Below, piece by piece: positions 50,728 to 60,074 of a stretch of DNA of 64,000 nucleotides (positions are counted from its first letter, which is position 1; every line of letters begins with the position of its first letter). Source of the DNA: Clostridia bacterium (lineage in GTDB: Bacteria > Bacillota_A > Clostridia > UMGS1883); contig JAFUJZ010000027.1 in the NCBI GenBank assembly GCA_017467965.1, forward strand, positions 3,414 to 67,413, read 5' to 3'. The notes under the pieces were generated by a model. It saw only the letters and a program-made list of their open reading frames with translations. It had not been told where the DNA came from and ran no database searches. Position numbers and translations under genes: made by a program.

Positions 50728-52140
50728 ATGGCAGATATCGAAATAAAACTGAACGGCGATATGCTCGATAGTAGTATTTATGCAGCAGAGGATGAAGCTT
50801 TGCGCAGAAAAATACAAGAGGGCAGAGAGGCACGCCGTAAAAAGCGTAAAAGAAAGCTTTTGATTGAAAGATGTGTTTTTCTGGGTATTATTGCACTGAT
50901 AATTATTTTAATAATATGGGCAATAGTCGGTGCGATAAATTCTAATAATGAAAAGGCAAGAATTGCAGAAGAAGAGGCGGCACTTCTTGAAAAGACTAAC
51001 GAAGAGGCTTTGAAAGAGGCTGAACGTCTTGCAGCAGGCTATGACTATGACGCTGCTATTGAAAAAATCAAGGGCTGTAAAGGCTATGAACAAAACACCG
51101 ACATGGTCAACGCAATCAAAAAATATGAAGAAACAAAGGCGACAATGGTACGCTATAAAGATGTGAATAGTATTACGCATGTGTTTTTCCATACGCTTGT
51201 TGCTGATACCGCGTTGGCTTTTGACGGAGACTACAAGGAAGCAGGCTATAATCAGTACATGACTACAATCAGCGAGTTTAACCGCATGATGGAGGAAATG
51301 TACGCACGTGGTTACGTATTGGTGGATATACACGATATTGCAAAGGAAGTTATCGACGAAAATGGTAATACAAAGTTTGTACCGGGTGATATTTATCTGC
51401 CCGAGGGGAAAATCCCATTTGTTATGAGCCAGGATGACGTATCCTACTATGACTATATGGCAGGGGACGGCTTTGCTACAAAAATCGTGATTGACGAAAA
51501 CGGAATGCCCACTTGCGAATATGTTCAGCCTGACGGTACGGTAACATACGGTGATTATGACCTTGTACCGCTACTCGAAAGCTTTATCCAAAAGCATCCT
51601 GATTTTTCCTACAGAGGGGCAAGAGCGGCATTAGCTATCACGGGCTATAACGGTGTCTTGGGCTATAGGACATGTCCGACAGAAGAAGGGTATAATCCCG
51701 ATGATATTGAAAAAGCAAAAAAAGTTGCCGAAAGAATGGTTGAATGCGGCTGGACGTTTGCCAGCCATACATGGGGACATCAGAAATACGGTCTTATTAG
51801 CTTTGAAAAGCTTAAAGAGGATGCTACAAAATGGGATACTGAAGTAAAGCCTATTTTGGGTGACGTGGATGTACTTATATATGCAAACGGCTACGACATT
51901 GCAGGTATTGAAAGCTATTCCGGTAATAAGTACGAATTTTTGAAATCACTGGGATTCAAATACTATTGTAATGTAGATTCATCAAAGGCGTGGGTACAGA
52001 TAAGAGACGGCTATGTACGTCAAGGCAGACGAAATCTTGACGGATACAGAATGTGGTATTCTCCCAAAAAACTGGATGACCTGTTTAATGTGGAGGATGT
52101 ATGGGACAACACAAGACCAACTCCCGTGCCACCAATTTAA
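50728..52140 (+). CDS. Membrane-anchored polysaccharide deacetylase-like protein
   Basis: A 470-residue protein with a basic N-terminus (RRKKRKRK near residue 35), one membrane helix (about 45-70), a coiled-coil-like Glu/Ala-rich stretch (about 72-125), and an extracellular NodB-like domain. The metal motif H-x3-H is present as ASHTWGHQ; the early aspartate region is FVMSQDDVSYY. It probably acts on peptidoglycan or a wall polysaccharide, with the insertion-rich family of Clostridia. Start ATG 50728 has GGAGG 8 bases upstream; ATG 50701 has no site and lies at the transcription start. The C-terminus ends in a Pro-rich tail (TRPTPVPP). Confidence 0.8.
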   Translation: MADIEIKLNGDMLDSSIYAAEDEALRRKIQEGREARRKKRKRKLLIERCVFLGIIALIIILIIWAIVGAINSNNEKARIAEEEAALLEKTNEEALKEAERLAAGYDYDAAIEKIKGCKGYEQNTDMVNAIKKYEETKATMVRYKDVNSITHVFFHTLVADTALAFDGDYKEAGYNQYMTTISEFNRMMEEMYARGYVLVDIHDIAKEVIDENGNTKFVPGDIYLPEGKIPFVMSQDDVSYYDYMAGDGFATKIVIDENGMPTCEYVQPDGTVTYGDYDLVPLLESFIQKHPDFSYRGARAALAITGYNGVLGYRTCPTEEGYNPDDIEKAKKVAERMVECGWTFASHTWGHQKYGLISFEKLKEDATKWDTEVKPILGDVDVLIYANGYDIAGIESYSGNKYEFLKSLGFKYYCNVDSSKAWVQIRDGYVRQGRRNLDGYRMWYSPKKLDDLFNVEDVWDNTRPTPVPPI

Positions 52141-52146
52141 AAACAA

Positions 52147-52182
52147 AAAAATGGCGGTGCCCAAAGGGCATCGCCATTTTTG
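52147..52182. terminator. Bidirectional terminator
   Basis: AAATGGCGGTGCCC pairs with GGGCATCGCCATTT (one G-T pair) and is flanked by A and T tracts, between convergent genes. Confidence 0.85.
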
Positions 52183-52185
52183 CAT

Positions 52186-54807
52186 TTATTCTAATGTAGT
52201 TGTTTTTGCTGTTGCAAGGGGAGTGATGTTGTTGATACCGTTCCAGGAGAAAACCTTTACTGTTTCAATCGTTGCACCTGTGAGGGTTGCGGTGCCGTCC
52301 GTAGAAGTTGCAACACTTATAAGCTGATTATCTGTATCAAAGCCTGCAACAAGGTAAATGCTGTCAGCTTTTTCGTTGTATTCGAAGGTTACGGTAACTG
52401 TTTCACCTTCCAGAGTAGCTTCGGGAATTGTTGTAAATGAAACATATTCTTCTTCGGCTTCACGGATTGAGAAATCGTCAAAATACCAGTAGGGACCTAA
52501 ACCGCCGTTGTTGTCACCGCCGAGCCAACGGAACCAGAAGAGAACATAGTCAGTGTCTTCTGTTGCGGTAAACGCTCTTTCAACGGTTGTCCATTCTGTA
52601 CCGATATAACCTGCAGAAGATGCTGTAGCGCTGTTTTCGTCGTCACCTTCGTTTGCAACGAGGCTTGTTGTAAGATAACCGCCGTCAGCACCTGTTTTGT
52701 GCTTCACTTTATAAGATACGATATAAGTTTTGCCGGGTTCTACCTTGACATAACGCTTAAGTGAACATAAACCGTCTTTGCCGTCGTTCCAACGGGAGCC
52801 GAATGCCCAGTTACCGTCGGGAATGATATTTGAAGCGGAGGTTGCCGCACCGTTGTCTGTAATAACAGATGTGCTGTTTACTGCATAACAGTGGTTTGTT
52901 GTGTAAGGTGAACCGAATGCGTTGTTTGTCTGAGCACTAAGCCAGCCTTCTAAGCTGAAATTACCGTTTTCGTCTTCAAAAGAGGGGTTGGTCATTATAT
53001 TTTCGCCAACTGCTTTATATGTTTTGAAGTTGCCGAAACGTTCCATAAAATCAATAGATATTTCATCGTAGTTGCCGATGCCTGTCATAAAGTTTACGTC
53101 GAAGAATGTTCTCTCGTCATCTTCAAGTGTTGCGGCATAGGGGGAGAAGGTGGAAAGGCGGATAATACCTTCCTTTTCATCAAATTCCGCAAACTTCATA
53201 AGTGCATTACCGCCATTATAGGAGAACTGATAGTCAGCAAGCACGCTGTAAACCTTATTGCCGTAAGCGTTTGTAAGCTCAAGTACACCATAGCCGTGGC
53301 TGTGACCGCCAACCATTAAAAATACGTTGTCATAATTTTTAACAATATTCCAAAGTGTAGAACCGTTAGATGAAAGCTTTGTTTCGTTAGGCTTTGTATC
53401 GGAACAGTTCTGAATATCGTGCATCATAAGGATGACGGGATACTGAGCATATTTTGTAAGCATGCTGTTAAGCCAGCCTGTTTCAGAACCGTCAGCGAGC
53501 TTGAACATGTCAATATAAACAAGCTTGTAGGGAAAACTGCCTGCAGATATGTCAGCAACGCCACCTGTACCGGAGGGGGAGTATTCGAGCATATAACCGT
53601 CAGAGAGTTTTGCAAAGTCACTGTTTGGACCAAAATATGTATTGTGATACCAGAAATTCTGACCGTTGCCGGAGTCGTGGTTACCTGTGGGAACTATGGT
53701 GCGGATACCGCTCTGGGCAAGAGTTGTGTATGTCTTTGTAATCTGCTGCCACTGGGGCGTTTCCCAGAAATCCTCAACGTTATCACCAAGGGAAACTATA
53801 GTTTCAATATTTGCGTAATCGCGGTTTTCAATAAGCCACGCTACCGCTTTGTCAAGAACATCGCCGCAGAATTTTGTGGTGTTCTGAGTGTCAGGAACAA
53901 AAACCATGTTGTAACGATGCTCTTCTGTTTCCTCAAAAGGAGAATTGTCGCCGTATTCACCTACGAACTCCTCAGGATTAGGGATAAGCCAGTCAGCCTT
54001 ATCGTTAAGAGCTGTGTCAGAAATACGAATCTGTTGAATATAACCGCGGGTAAAACGGTAAGGAGAACCGGAGGAAAGAATACGTGCACCGATTCTGAAT
54101 CTGCCGTCGTTAGGGTCGGCATATAAGCCCTGCATTGTAGTAACATCGGCATCACGGAAGGATTCGCAACCGTTTACAAATGTGCGTATGCCGTTAGAGT
54201 CGCCGATAATAACAATGTGATACCAGTTTTCAGCCTTATCCATTGCAACAGACCACACGTTGGATGAAAGAGTGGACTGGTTGTTGGCGTTTGCGGGGAT
54301 AAACTGAATTTCCTTACAGTTGGAAACGTGAACAACACTTGTTACGTTTTCGCCTTCGGTGTCAATGGCGCTAGTTGAGCCAAGACGGGAAATAAGGCTT
54401 GTCCAACGGTCAGCCACAGTCCAGTCCGCAGGCATCTTGTAAAGAATTTCAATTGTATAACCGTTCTTGAAATTGTTGTCGTTAATGGGTGCTGTGTCTA
54501 CTGTTACAAAGTCGATACCGCCCTGGATGAGGTTACCATTTAAGTAAATACTGCCGGATTTGCCGTCGAAAGATTCGTCGGAGAAAGAAGCTGTTTTTCT
54601 GAAATTGAGGTTGTAGGTACGCATATTAAGGTCATTGCCGTTGCCGGATTTGTCCTCAATAACCATGGCACCAGACTCAATTGATCCGCTCTTTACGCCG
54701 TCCTCATTAAACTGCCAGTCAGCAACCGTTTGAGCCGATACTGTAAGGGGAAGTGCCGCAAACAGTGTAACAGCTACTGCCGTCAGGATTTTTTTGATAG
54801 AAATCAT
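52186..54807 (-). CDS. Large secreted calcineurin-like phosphoesterase with LamG and carbohydrate-binding-like modules
   Basis: An 873-residue exported protein. After a signal peptide (1 to about 25) come a LamG/concanavalin-like domain (about 30-270), a metallophosphoesterase domain (300-590) with VPDTQN, SLGDNVEDF, PTGNHD and GGHSHGYG, a galactose-binding-like module (about 620-770, NPSFEDENGNFS...GPYWYFDDF) and a small last domain containing VFSWNGINNITPL. The phosphoesterase may act on phosphate esters of host or wall glycans. The galactose-binding-like module is clearly related to the last module of the divergent neighbour at 54999. It has TATAAGGAGGG as ribosome site. Regulation with the neighbour is likely because they share a 191-base promoter region. 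Confidence 0.82.
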   Translation of the reverse strand: MISIKKILTAVAVTLFAALPLTVSAQTVADWQFNEDGVKSGSIESGAMVIEDKSGNGNDLNMRTYNLNFRKTASFSDESFDGKSGSIYLNGNLIQGGIDFVTVDTAPINDNNFKNGYTIEILYKMPADWTVADRWTSLISRLGSTSAIDTEGENVTSVVHVSNCKEIQFIPANANNQSTLSSNVWSVAMDKAENWYHIVIIGDSNGIRTFVNGCESFRDADVTTMQGLYADPNDGRFRIGARILSSGSPYRFTRGYIQQIRISDTALNDKADWLIPNPEEFVGEYGDNSPFEETEEHRYNMVFVPDTQNTTKFCGDVLDKAVAWLIENRDYANIETIVSLGDNVEDFWETPQWQQITKTYTTLAQSGIRTIVPTGNHDSGNGQNFWYHNTYFGPNSDFAKLSDGYMLEYSPSGTGGVADISAGSFPYKLVYIDMFKLADGSETGWLNSMLTKYAQYPVILMMHDIQNCSDTKPNETKLSSNGSTLWNIVKNYDNVFLMVGGHSHGYGVLELTNAYGNKVYSVLADYQFSYNGGNALMKFAEFDEKEGIIRLSTFSPYAATLEDDERTFFDVNFMTGIGNYDEISIDFMERFGNFKTYKAVGENIMTNPSFEDENGNFSLEGWLSAQTNNAFGSPYTTNHCYAVNSTSVITDNGAATSASNIIPDGNWAFGSRWNDGKDGLCSLKRYVKVEPGKTYIVSYKVKHKTGADGGYLTTSLVANEGDDENSATASSAGYIGTEWTTVERAFTATEDTDYVLFWFRWLGGDNNGGLGPYWYFDDFSIREAEEEYVSFTTIPEATLEGETVTVTFEYNEKADSIYLVAGFDTDNQLISVATSTDGTATLTGATIETVKVFSWNGINNITPLATAKTTTLE

Positions 54808-54838
54808 TTTAAAACCCTCCTATAATTAATATGTAGTA

Positions 54839-54867
54839 ATTATACTATAATAGTAAAATAATTTCAA
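54839..54867 (-). promoter_or_regulatory. Sigma-A promoter of the secreted phosphoesterase gene
   Basis: On the minus strand: TTGAAA (54862-54867), a 17-bp spacer and TATAAT (54839-54844), 32 bases before the start codon. Confidence 0.75.
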
Positions 54868-54915
54868 CACTTAAAAATTTATGTTAAAATATTTTAAAAA
54901 ATTTTAAAATTTTAC

Positions 54916-54944
54916 TGTACAAGCGGTTTAAATCGTGTTATAAT
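54916..54944 (+). promoter_or_regulatory. Possible sigma-A promoter of the giant secreted protein gene
   Basis: TGTACA (54916-54921), a 17-bp spacer and TATAAT (54939-54944). The -35 match is weaker. A second TATAAT is at 54950. Confidence 0.5.
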
Positions 54945-54998
54945 TATCATATAATTGTGCTCGTTATAGATATATGGGGCATTAAGGAGGAATTTTAT

Positions 54999-57900
54999 AT
55001 GAAAAAAAGTAGGATCATAGCACTTCTCACAGCTGCTATGATGATCATGAGCGTAATCCCTGCTTTTGCAAGTGTTAGCACTTCAGCAGGCGGCTACTTC
55101 GTGGACAGCGAGGGTGCTGTTTATGAAAAGTCCGGCGAAAACATGATTGCAAACCCCGGCTTTGAAGACGGTCTCACAGGTCTTACTCAGAATGATGAGT
55201 ACTATGAAGTGTCTTCCGAAGCTGCACACAGCGGTGCGTACAGCTTGAAGGCAATCAAGAGTACAAAGGGTGAGGGTGCTATCACTGCATATTTCCCCGT
55301 GGAAGATGCAAATGCAAGCTACTATCTCTCTTTCTGGTACAAGAATACTGATGCAGATTATGCAAGAAGACCTCGTGTAACTTTTGCATTTACAGACTCT
55401 TCTAAGGCTATTCCTACCGAAGAAGATGACTTTACAGCAGAAACAAACGCTTGGATTGGGGCAGGTACTGCATCTAACGATCAGGACATGGTATACTCCA
55501 AGGGTGATTGGGTTCAGTACTCTACAGTATTGAAGGGTAACGGTAACAGCACAGCATGTGCATATGTTGCTCTCAATATTTACGGTCTTACAAAGAACGT
55601 AGCTTATGTAGACGATTTTGAACTTTATGAACTTATTCCCTCTTCTGAATACGGCGATGTTTTCGCAGAAGCTGTTGCTAACTGGGAAAATGTTTCTATG
55701 CCCAAGGGTAGTCTTGAAGGCTTTGGTACACTTAACCTTCCCAGAGACACAGGCGTAGAAGGTATTGGTGTTGAATGGACTTCCAATACTGTAGCCATCA
55801 ATGCTGAAACAGGTGAATATTCTTCTCAGGCTGAAGAAGAGCTCGCTATTCTTACAGCACGTCTTTATGTTGAAGGCAGAGAAGATATCTATTTTGATTT
55901 TGAATATCCCTACATCATAAAGAGCATGTTTGTTCCTTATGTTGAATGGATTAATACAGAGGTATTCGCCACTCTCGGCAGCGCAATAAGCGGTGACCTT
56001 GATCTTCCTGCAACACATGAAATCAAGGGCTACTATCCTGCTACAATTACATGGAACTGCTCTGATGATACTGTGCTTTCCTCTGACGGTAAGTTTACAG
56101 CACCTGAAGTAACAGAGTATGTTGACATTGTTGCTACTATTGAATGTAACGGTGAAACAACAACTGTTACAAAGCGCGTGAAGGCTCTCGGCGGCAACCT
56201 TGTAGGCGACGGTCTTATTATGTACTATGACTTCGAAAAGCCTCTTGGCAGTAAGGATACTCTTTACGATAACTCTCAGAATGAAAACGTATACAACGCT
56301 ACTGTTGAAAACGTAACTTTAATTGACGGTTATGCAAGTATCAACGGTGGTACAATCATTCTTCCCTCAAACTATGCTACAGAGCTTACAGGTAGCTACT
56401 CTGTATCTATGTGGGCAAACCTTGATAAGACAATTGCAACAAGTGGTGCAATGTTCCGTTTCTTTGACTTTGGTGGCGGTACATATACATCTCAGTTCCT
56501 CAGATACATCCCCGGCACAGGTCAGATTTCTTTCATGGACCGTGGCACATCCGGTGGTGGTGATACATGGGCGATTAATACAAATGTGACAGACATGGCT
56601 CAGACATGGAAGTTGGTTACATTTACATATGAAAAGGGTGGAACCTCTTCTGTAGCAACTCTTTACATTGACGGTGTTGAAGTTGCAAATTCCGGTAATA
56701 ACACAACTCTTACAAACAGCATTTTTGATGTTGCAACACAGTCCTCCACAACAGGCTTTATCGGTCGTACACAGTGGGCTAATGCTGAAAACCCCGACTT
56801 TGTAGGTCTTATGGATGACGTAAGAATTTACAACCGTGCTATTACAGCAGACGAAGTTACAACACTTTACAACGAAACACGTCCTACTGTTACAGCTCCT
56901 GTTACAATTAAGTTTGTAGACATTGAAGGTAACACACTTAATGATGACGTGACAGTATCTGTTGACGTTGATACAACATATGATGTTCCTGCATCTTATA
57001 AGACCCTTCCTTCTTCCTCTGATGCCCAGTATCGTTATGTATATAAATACCTTGCAAGCCAGAGTATTGATTCCGTTTACGTGTCTGCTGACAGCGAAAA
57101 CGTATGTACATTAATATTCCAGCTTGAAAAGCAGGCAAAGGGTACAAACCTTCTTGAAAATGGTTCCTTTGAAGACGGAACAACAGGCTGGACAAACCGC
57201 CAAGGCACAGATATCACAGGTGCAACGGTTGAGTATGACAACACAATCGGGGCAAATGTTATGAGACTTGCGACCTTGGGTAAGTCCTCCACACAAAACA
57301 TAGGAACAGTTTGGAATGTAGAGATAGGTAAAGAGTACACCATATCCTTTGATATCTATACCGGTGGAGTATTGACTGCAGATAACTATCAGTATAACCG
57401 TCTTACCGATGGATTTGCACTTGGTGATGTAGGTCAAAGGGAAAATTCAGGTAAGGATATTATTGCTTGGGGTGCATCCTTAACGGCAAATAGTTGGACT
57501 CACTTTGAACAGAATTTCACAGCAACGACTGATGTTCTTTACTTCCAGAGTAGCTGGAGTGCGGGAGAAATGAAGTTTACAAACTTTGTTCTTGAGGAAG
57601 TTACTGATACTCCCGGTCCTAACCCCGAAGACGATACAAAGATTCCCGTAACAATCAAGTTCGTTGATACAGACGGCAACAAGCTTCGTGAAGACGAAAC
57701 AGTTAAGATTAACCAGGGTGTTAACGAATACACAGTTCCTGCTTCTTACAAGACAATCGAAGACAAGACAGAAGGCAGCGTAATTTATAAGTACACATAC
57801 AATGCAGAAGCAACAGACGGCGGAGATGTGGTTTCTATCTCTATTCTTCGTGATAACGTTGCAACATTGGTATTTGATGTTATCAAGGCAGATAAGAACT

Positions 57901-58706
57901 CCAATTTGGTAGTTGACGGTGGCTTTGAAGATGAGATGGGTAACTTTAGCTGGGGTACATGGCAGTCTCCCGAAACACAGAACTACTTTGCCGCTACTTG
58001 CGAAGGTTGGTTCTATAAGGTAAACCGTGATACAAATGCTTCCTCTCTTTATAAGGAAGGTCCCGAGCTTACAGCTGAGGATTATGCACTCGGTACACGT
58101 TGGAACGACGGTGTAACAGGTCTTTGCTCTATGGCAAACTTTGTTCCTGTAGAAAAGGGCAAGACATACATCGTATCCTACGATTATAAGCACCAGACAG
58201 CCGGTACAGATAGTAGCCACATTTCTACAAGCTTTGTAACAACAAAGAGCATGAGTGCAGGTCAGTCTTCCGGTGCAAACGTTCCTCAGAATGTTTCTAC
58301 TGAATGGCAGACAAACACATTTGTAATCACAGCACCCTCTGACGGTTACATTTACTTCCACTTCTCATGGCTTGGTTCCGGTGGTCCTTCTGCTTCCTCT
58401 AACAACGGTAGCGGCCCCTACTGGTACTTTGACAACTTTGAAGTACTCGAAGTAATCACATTTGAAAATAACATCACATATTCTGCAGGTTACGCTGAAA
58501 TCCTCGCTGAAGATGGTACAGAAGGTTACCTTGTTCAGGCTACATACGATGATGAAGGCGCACTTACAGGTGTTGTAATCAGTGAAAAGCTTACACTCAG
58601 CAAGGAAAATGTTACAAGAGTTGAAGCTGTAGCAGGCGCAAAGATGATGCTTGTAAAAGACTTAACAAGTCTTGAACCTCTTGCTCCCGCAGTTATTGCT
58701 GAATAA
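54999..58706 (+). CDS. Giant secreted modular carbohydrate-binding protein, no catalytic domain
   Basis: A 1235-residue exported protein built only of binding or structural modules: signal peptide (1 to about 25), galactose-binding-like module (about 30-215), two atrophied bacterial-Ig-like domains (about 220-400), a LamG domain (405-630), a repeat starting VTIKFVDIEGN (about 640-720), a second galactose-binding-like module (about 725-870), another VTIKFVDTDGN repeat (about 885-965), a third galactose-binding-like module (about 970-1150) and a final small domain. The VTIKF repeats resemble MucBP-like adhesin repeats. No LPXTG or SLH anchor is seen. It may adhere to or scaffold on glycans. AAGGAGG precedes ATG 54999; an ATG at 54957 is unlikely. 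Confidence 0.8.
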   Translation: MKKSRIIALLTAAMMIMSVIPAFASVSTSAGGYFVDSEGAVYEKSGENMIANPGFEDGLTGLTQNDEYYEVSSEAAHSGAYSLKAIKSTKGEGAITAYFPVEDANASYYLSFWYKNTDADYARRPRVTFAFTDSSKAIPTEEDDFTAETNAWIGAGTASNDQDMVYSKGDWVQYSTVLKGNGNSTACAYVALNIYGLTKNVAYVDDFELYELIPSSEYGDVFAEAVANWENVSMPKGSLEGFGTLNLPRDTGVEGIGVEWTSNTVAINAETGEYSSQAEEELAILTARLYVEGREDIYFDFEYPYIIKSMFVPYVEWINTEVFATLGSAISGDLDLPATHEIKGYYPATITWNCSDDTVLSSDGKFTAPEVTEYVDIVATIECNGETTTVTKRVKALGGNLVGDGLIMYYDFEKPLGSKDTLYDNSQNENVYNATVENVTLIDGYASINGGTIILPSNYATELTGSYSVSMWANLDKTIATSGAMFRFFDFGGGTYTSQFLRYIPGTGQISFMDRGTSGGGDTWAINTNVTDMAQTWKLVTFTYEKGGTSSVATLYIDGVEVANSGNNTTLTNSIFDVATQSSTTGFIGRTQWANAENPDFVGLMDDVRIYNRAITADEVTTLYNETRPTVTAPVTIKFVDIEGNTLNDDVTVSVDVDTTYDVPASYKTLPSSSDAQYRYVYKYLASQSIDSVYVSADSENVCTLIFQLEKQAKGTNLLENGSFEDGTTGWTNRQGTDITGATVEYDNTIGANVMRLATLGKSSTQNIGTVWNVEIGKEYTISFDIYTGGVLTADNYQYNRLTDGFALGDVGQRENSGKDIIAWGASLTANSWTHFEQNFTATTDVLYFQSSWSAGEMKFTNFVLEEVTDTPGPNPEDDTKIPVTIKFVDTDGNKLREDETVKINQGVNEYTVPASYKTIEDKTEGSVIYKYTYNAEATDGGDVVSISILRDNVATLVFDVIKADKNSNLVVDGGFEDEMGNFSWGTWQSPETQNYFAATCEGWFYKVNRDTNASSLYKEGPELTAEDYALGTRWNDGVTGLCSMANFVPVEKGKTYIVSYDYKHQTAGTDSSHISTSFVTTKSMSAGQSSGANVPQNVSTEWQTNTFVITAPSDGYIYFHFSWLGSGGPSASSNNGSGPYWYFDNFEVLEVITFENNITYSAGYAEILAEDGTEGYLVQATYDDEGALTGVVISEKLTLSKENVTRVEAVAGAKMMLVKDLTSLEPLAPAVIAE

Positions 58707-58716
58707 TTAAAACTAT

Positions 58717-58747
58717 AAAAGAGCCCTTAAAACAAGGGCTCTTTTTG
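58717..58747 (+). terminator. Rho-independent terminator after the giant secreted protein
   Basis: AAAAGAGCCCTT pairs with AAGGGCTCTTTT around AAAAC, followed by T. Confidence 0.9.
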
Positions 58748-58757
58748 TGTGCCTGAT

Positions 58758-58786
58758 TTGACAATATTATTAAATGATGATATACT
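58758..58786 (+). promoter_or_regulatory. Sigma-A promoter of the RlmL-like gene
   Basis: TTGACA (58758-58763), a 17-bp spacer and TATACT (58781-58786), 34 bases before the start codon. Confidence 0.75.
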
Positions 58787-58819
58787 TTTTTCATAATAAA
58801 AAGATTGAGGAAAACAAAA

Positions 58820-59947
58820 ATGAGAAGATTAACACTTACAGTGCCTTGTCCCTTGGGAACAGAGTCTATAACGGCACATCAGATACGACAGCTTGGTTAC
58901 GAAACAAGCGAGGTAGTTGACGGCAGTGTGAGCTTTGAAGGTGACGAAGAGGCGATTGCACTTAGTAACATCAACCTTAGGTGCGGTGAAAGAGTGCTCA
59001 TAAAAATGGGTCAGTTTAAAGCACTTACCTTTACAGAGCTTTTTGATAACGTAAAAAAGCTTCCGTGGGAGGATTTTATAGGTAAAAACGACACATTTCC
59101 CGTTAAAGGCTACTCCTTAAAATCAAAGCTTTTTTCCGTACCCGACTGCCAGAGTATTATAAAGAAAGCTGTAGTACAAAGGCTTAGTGAAAAATATAAT
59201 GTTTCGTGGTTTGAAGAAACAGGCCCCATGTACCGCATACAGTTTTCAATAATGAAGGATATTTGTACGGTTTATCTTGATACTACGGGTGCGCCTCTTT
59301 ATAAACGAGGCTATCGTGCAGAGGGGGTATTGGCACCACTACGAGAAACCCTTGCCTTTGCCATGATTGATATAAGCCGTTGGCGAGGGGACAGACCTTT
59401 TATAGACCCATTCTGTGGTAGTGGTACAATACCAATTGAGGCAGCACTTTATGCCTTGAATATTGCACCCGGGGTGAACCGTCACTTTGAATGCGAAAAG
59501 TGGGATATGTTTAAAAATACCACCTTTGCTGATGCAAGGGAAGAGGCGAGAGATAACGAACAGCGTGATAATAAGATTGAAATTTACGGGTCGGATATTG
59601 ATTCCGATGCTGTAGGTTTTTCAATACAAAACGCAAAGAAAGCAGGCGTTGGGGACAACATAAGGTTTTTCCGTTCAGATGTAAAGGACGTAAGAGCTTT
59701 TAGAGATAAGGGTATTGTAATGTGCAATCCGCCCTACGGTGAACGCCTTATGGATAAAAAAAGCGTAGAAAGGCTTTATCAGTCCATGGGCAGAAAGTTT
59801 GACGAATTTACAAATGCGTCAAAGCTTATACTTACATCATATGAGGATTTTGAAAAGTTTTACGGCAAAAATGCCGATAAAAAGAGAAAACTTTATAACG
59901 GTATGTTAAAGTGTAATCTTTATATGTATTTTCCGCCAAAAGGGTGA
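58820..59947 (+). CDS. RlmL/YpsC-type 23S rRNA (guanine-N2) methyltransferase
   Basis: A 375-residue protein with a THUMP-like RNA-binding N-terminal part (about 1-160) and a Rossmann methyltransferase domain: SAM motif I as DPFCGSGTIPIEAA near residue 195, the acidic ribose-binding YGSDIDSDAV, and catalytic NPPYGERL (NPPY motif) near residue 308. It resembles the N2-guanine methyltransferase of 23S rRNA; the exact base is not known in this organism. ATG 58820 has GAGGA 8 bases before it; TTG 58805 is a weaker alternative. Confidence 0.88.
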   Translation: MRRLTLTVPCPLGTESITAHQIRQLGYETSEVVDGSVSFEGDEEAIALSNINLRCGERVLIKMGQFKALTFTELFDNVKKLPWEDFIGKNDTFPVKGYSLKSKLFSVPDCQSIIKKAVVQRLSEKYNVSWFEETGPMYRIQFSIMKDICTVYLDTTGAPLYKRGYRAEGVLAPLRETLAFAMIDISRWRGDRPFIDPFCGSGTIPIEAALYALNIAPGVNRHFECEKWDMFKNTTFADAREEARDNEQRDNKIEIYGSDIDSDAVGFSIQNAKKAGVGDNIRFFRSDVKDVRAFRDKGIVMCNPPYGERLMDKKSVERLYQSMGRKFDEFTNASKLILTSYEDFEKFYGKNADKKRKLYNGMLKCNLYMYFPPKG

Positions 59948-60001
59948 AAGGCGGCTTGTAGGAAATTTACAGAATGTTCAATTTTTGACAAACTACGCTC
60001 A

Positions 60002-60030
60002 TTGACAAGAGGGGCAAATGATTGTATAAT
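60002..60030 (+). promoter_or_regulatory. Sigma-A promoter of the 60-kb membrane protein gene
   Basis: TTGACA (60002-60007), a 17-bp spacer and TATAAT (60025-60030): both hexamers match consensus exactly. Confidence 0.85.
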
Positions 60031-60074
60031 TCATATGAAAAGCTTTACAAGCTATACATATTACAAGAAAGGCT

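Noticed and set aside
55083..56018. Minus-strand ORF (311 codons) inside the giant secreted protein gene
   Set aside because: Antisense shadow with cysteine-rich, implausible composition; the plus strand has clear domains.
57480..58361. Minus-strand ORF (293 codons) inside the same gene
   Set aside because: Same kind of antisense shadow; no start signals.
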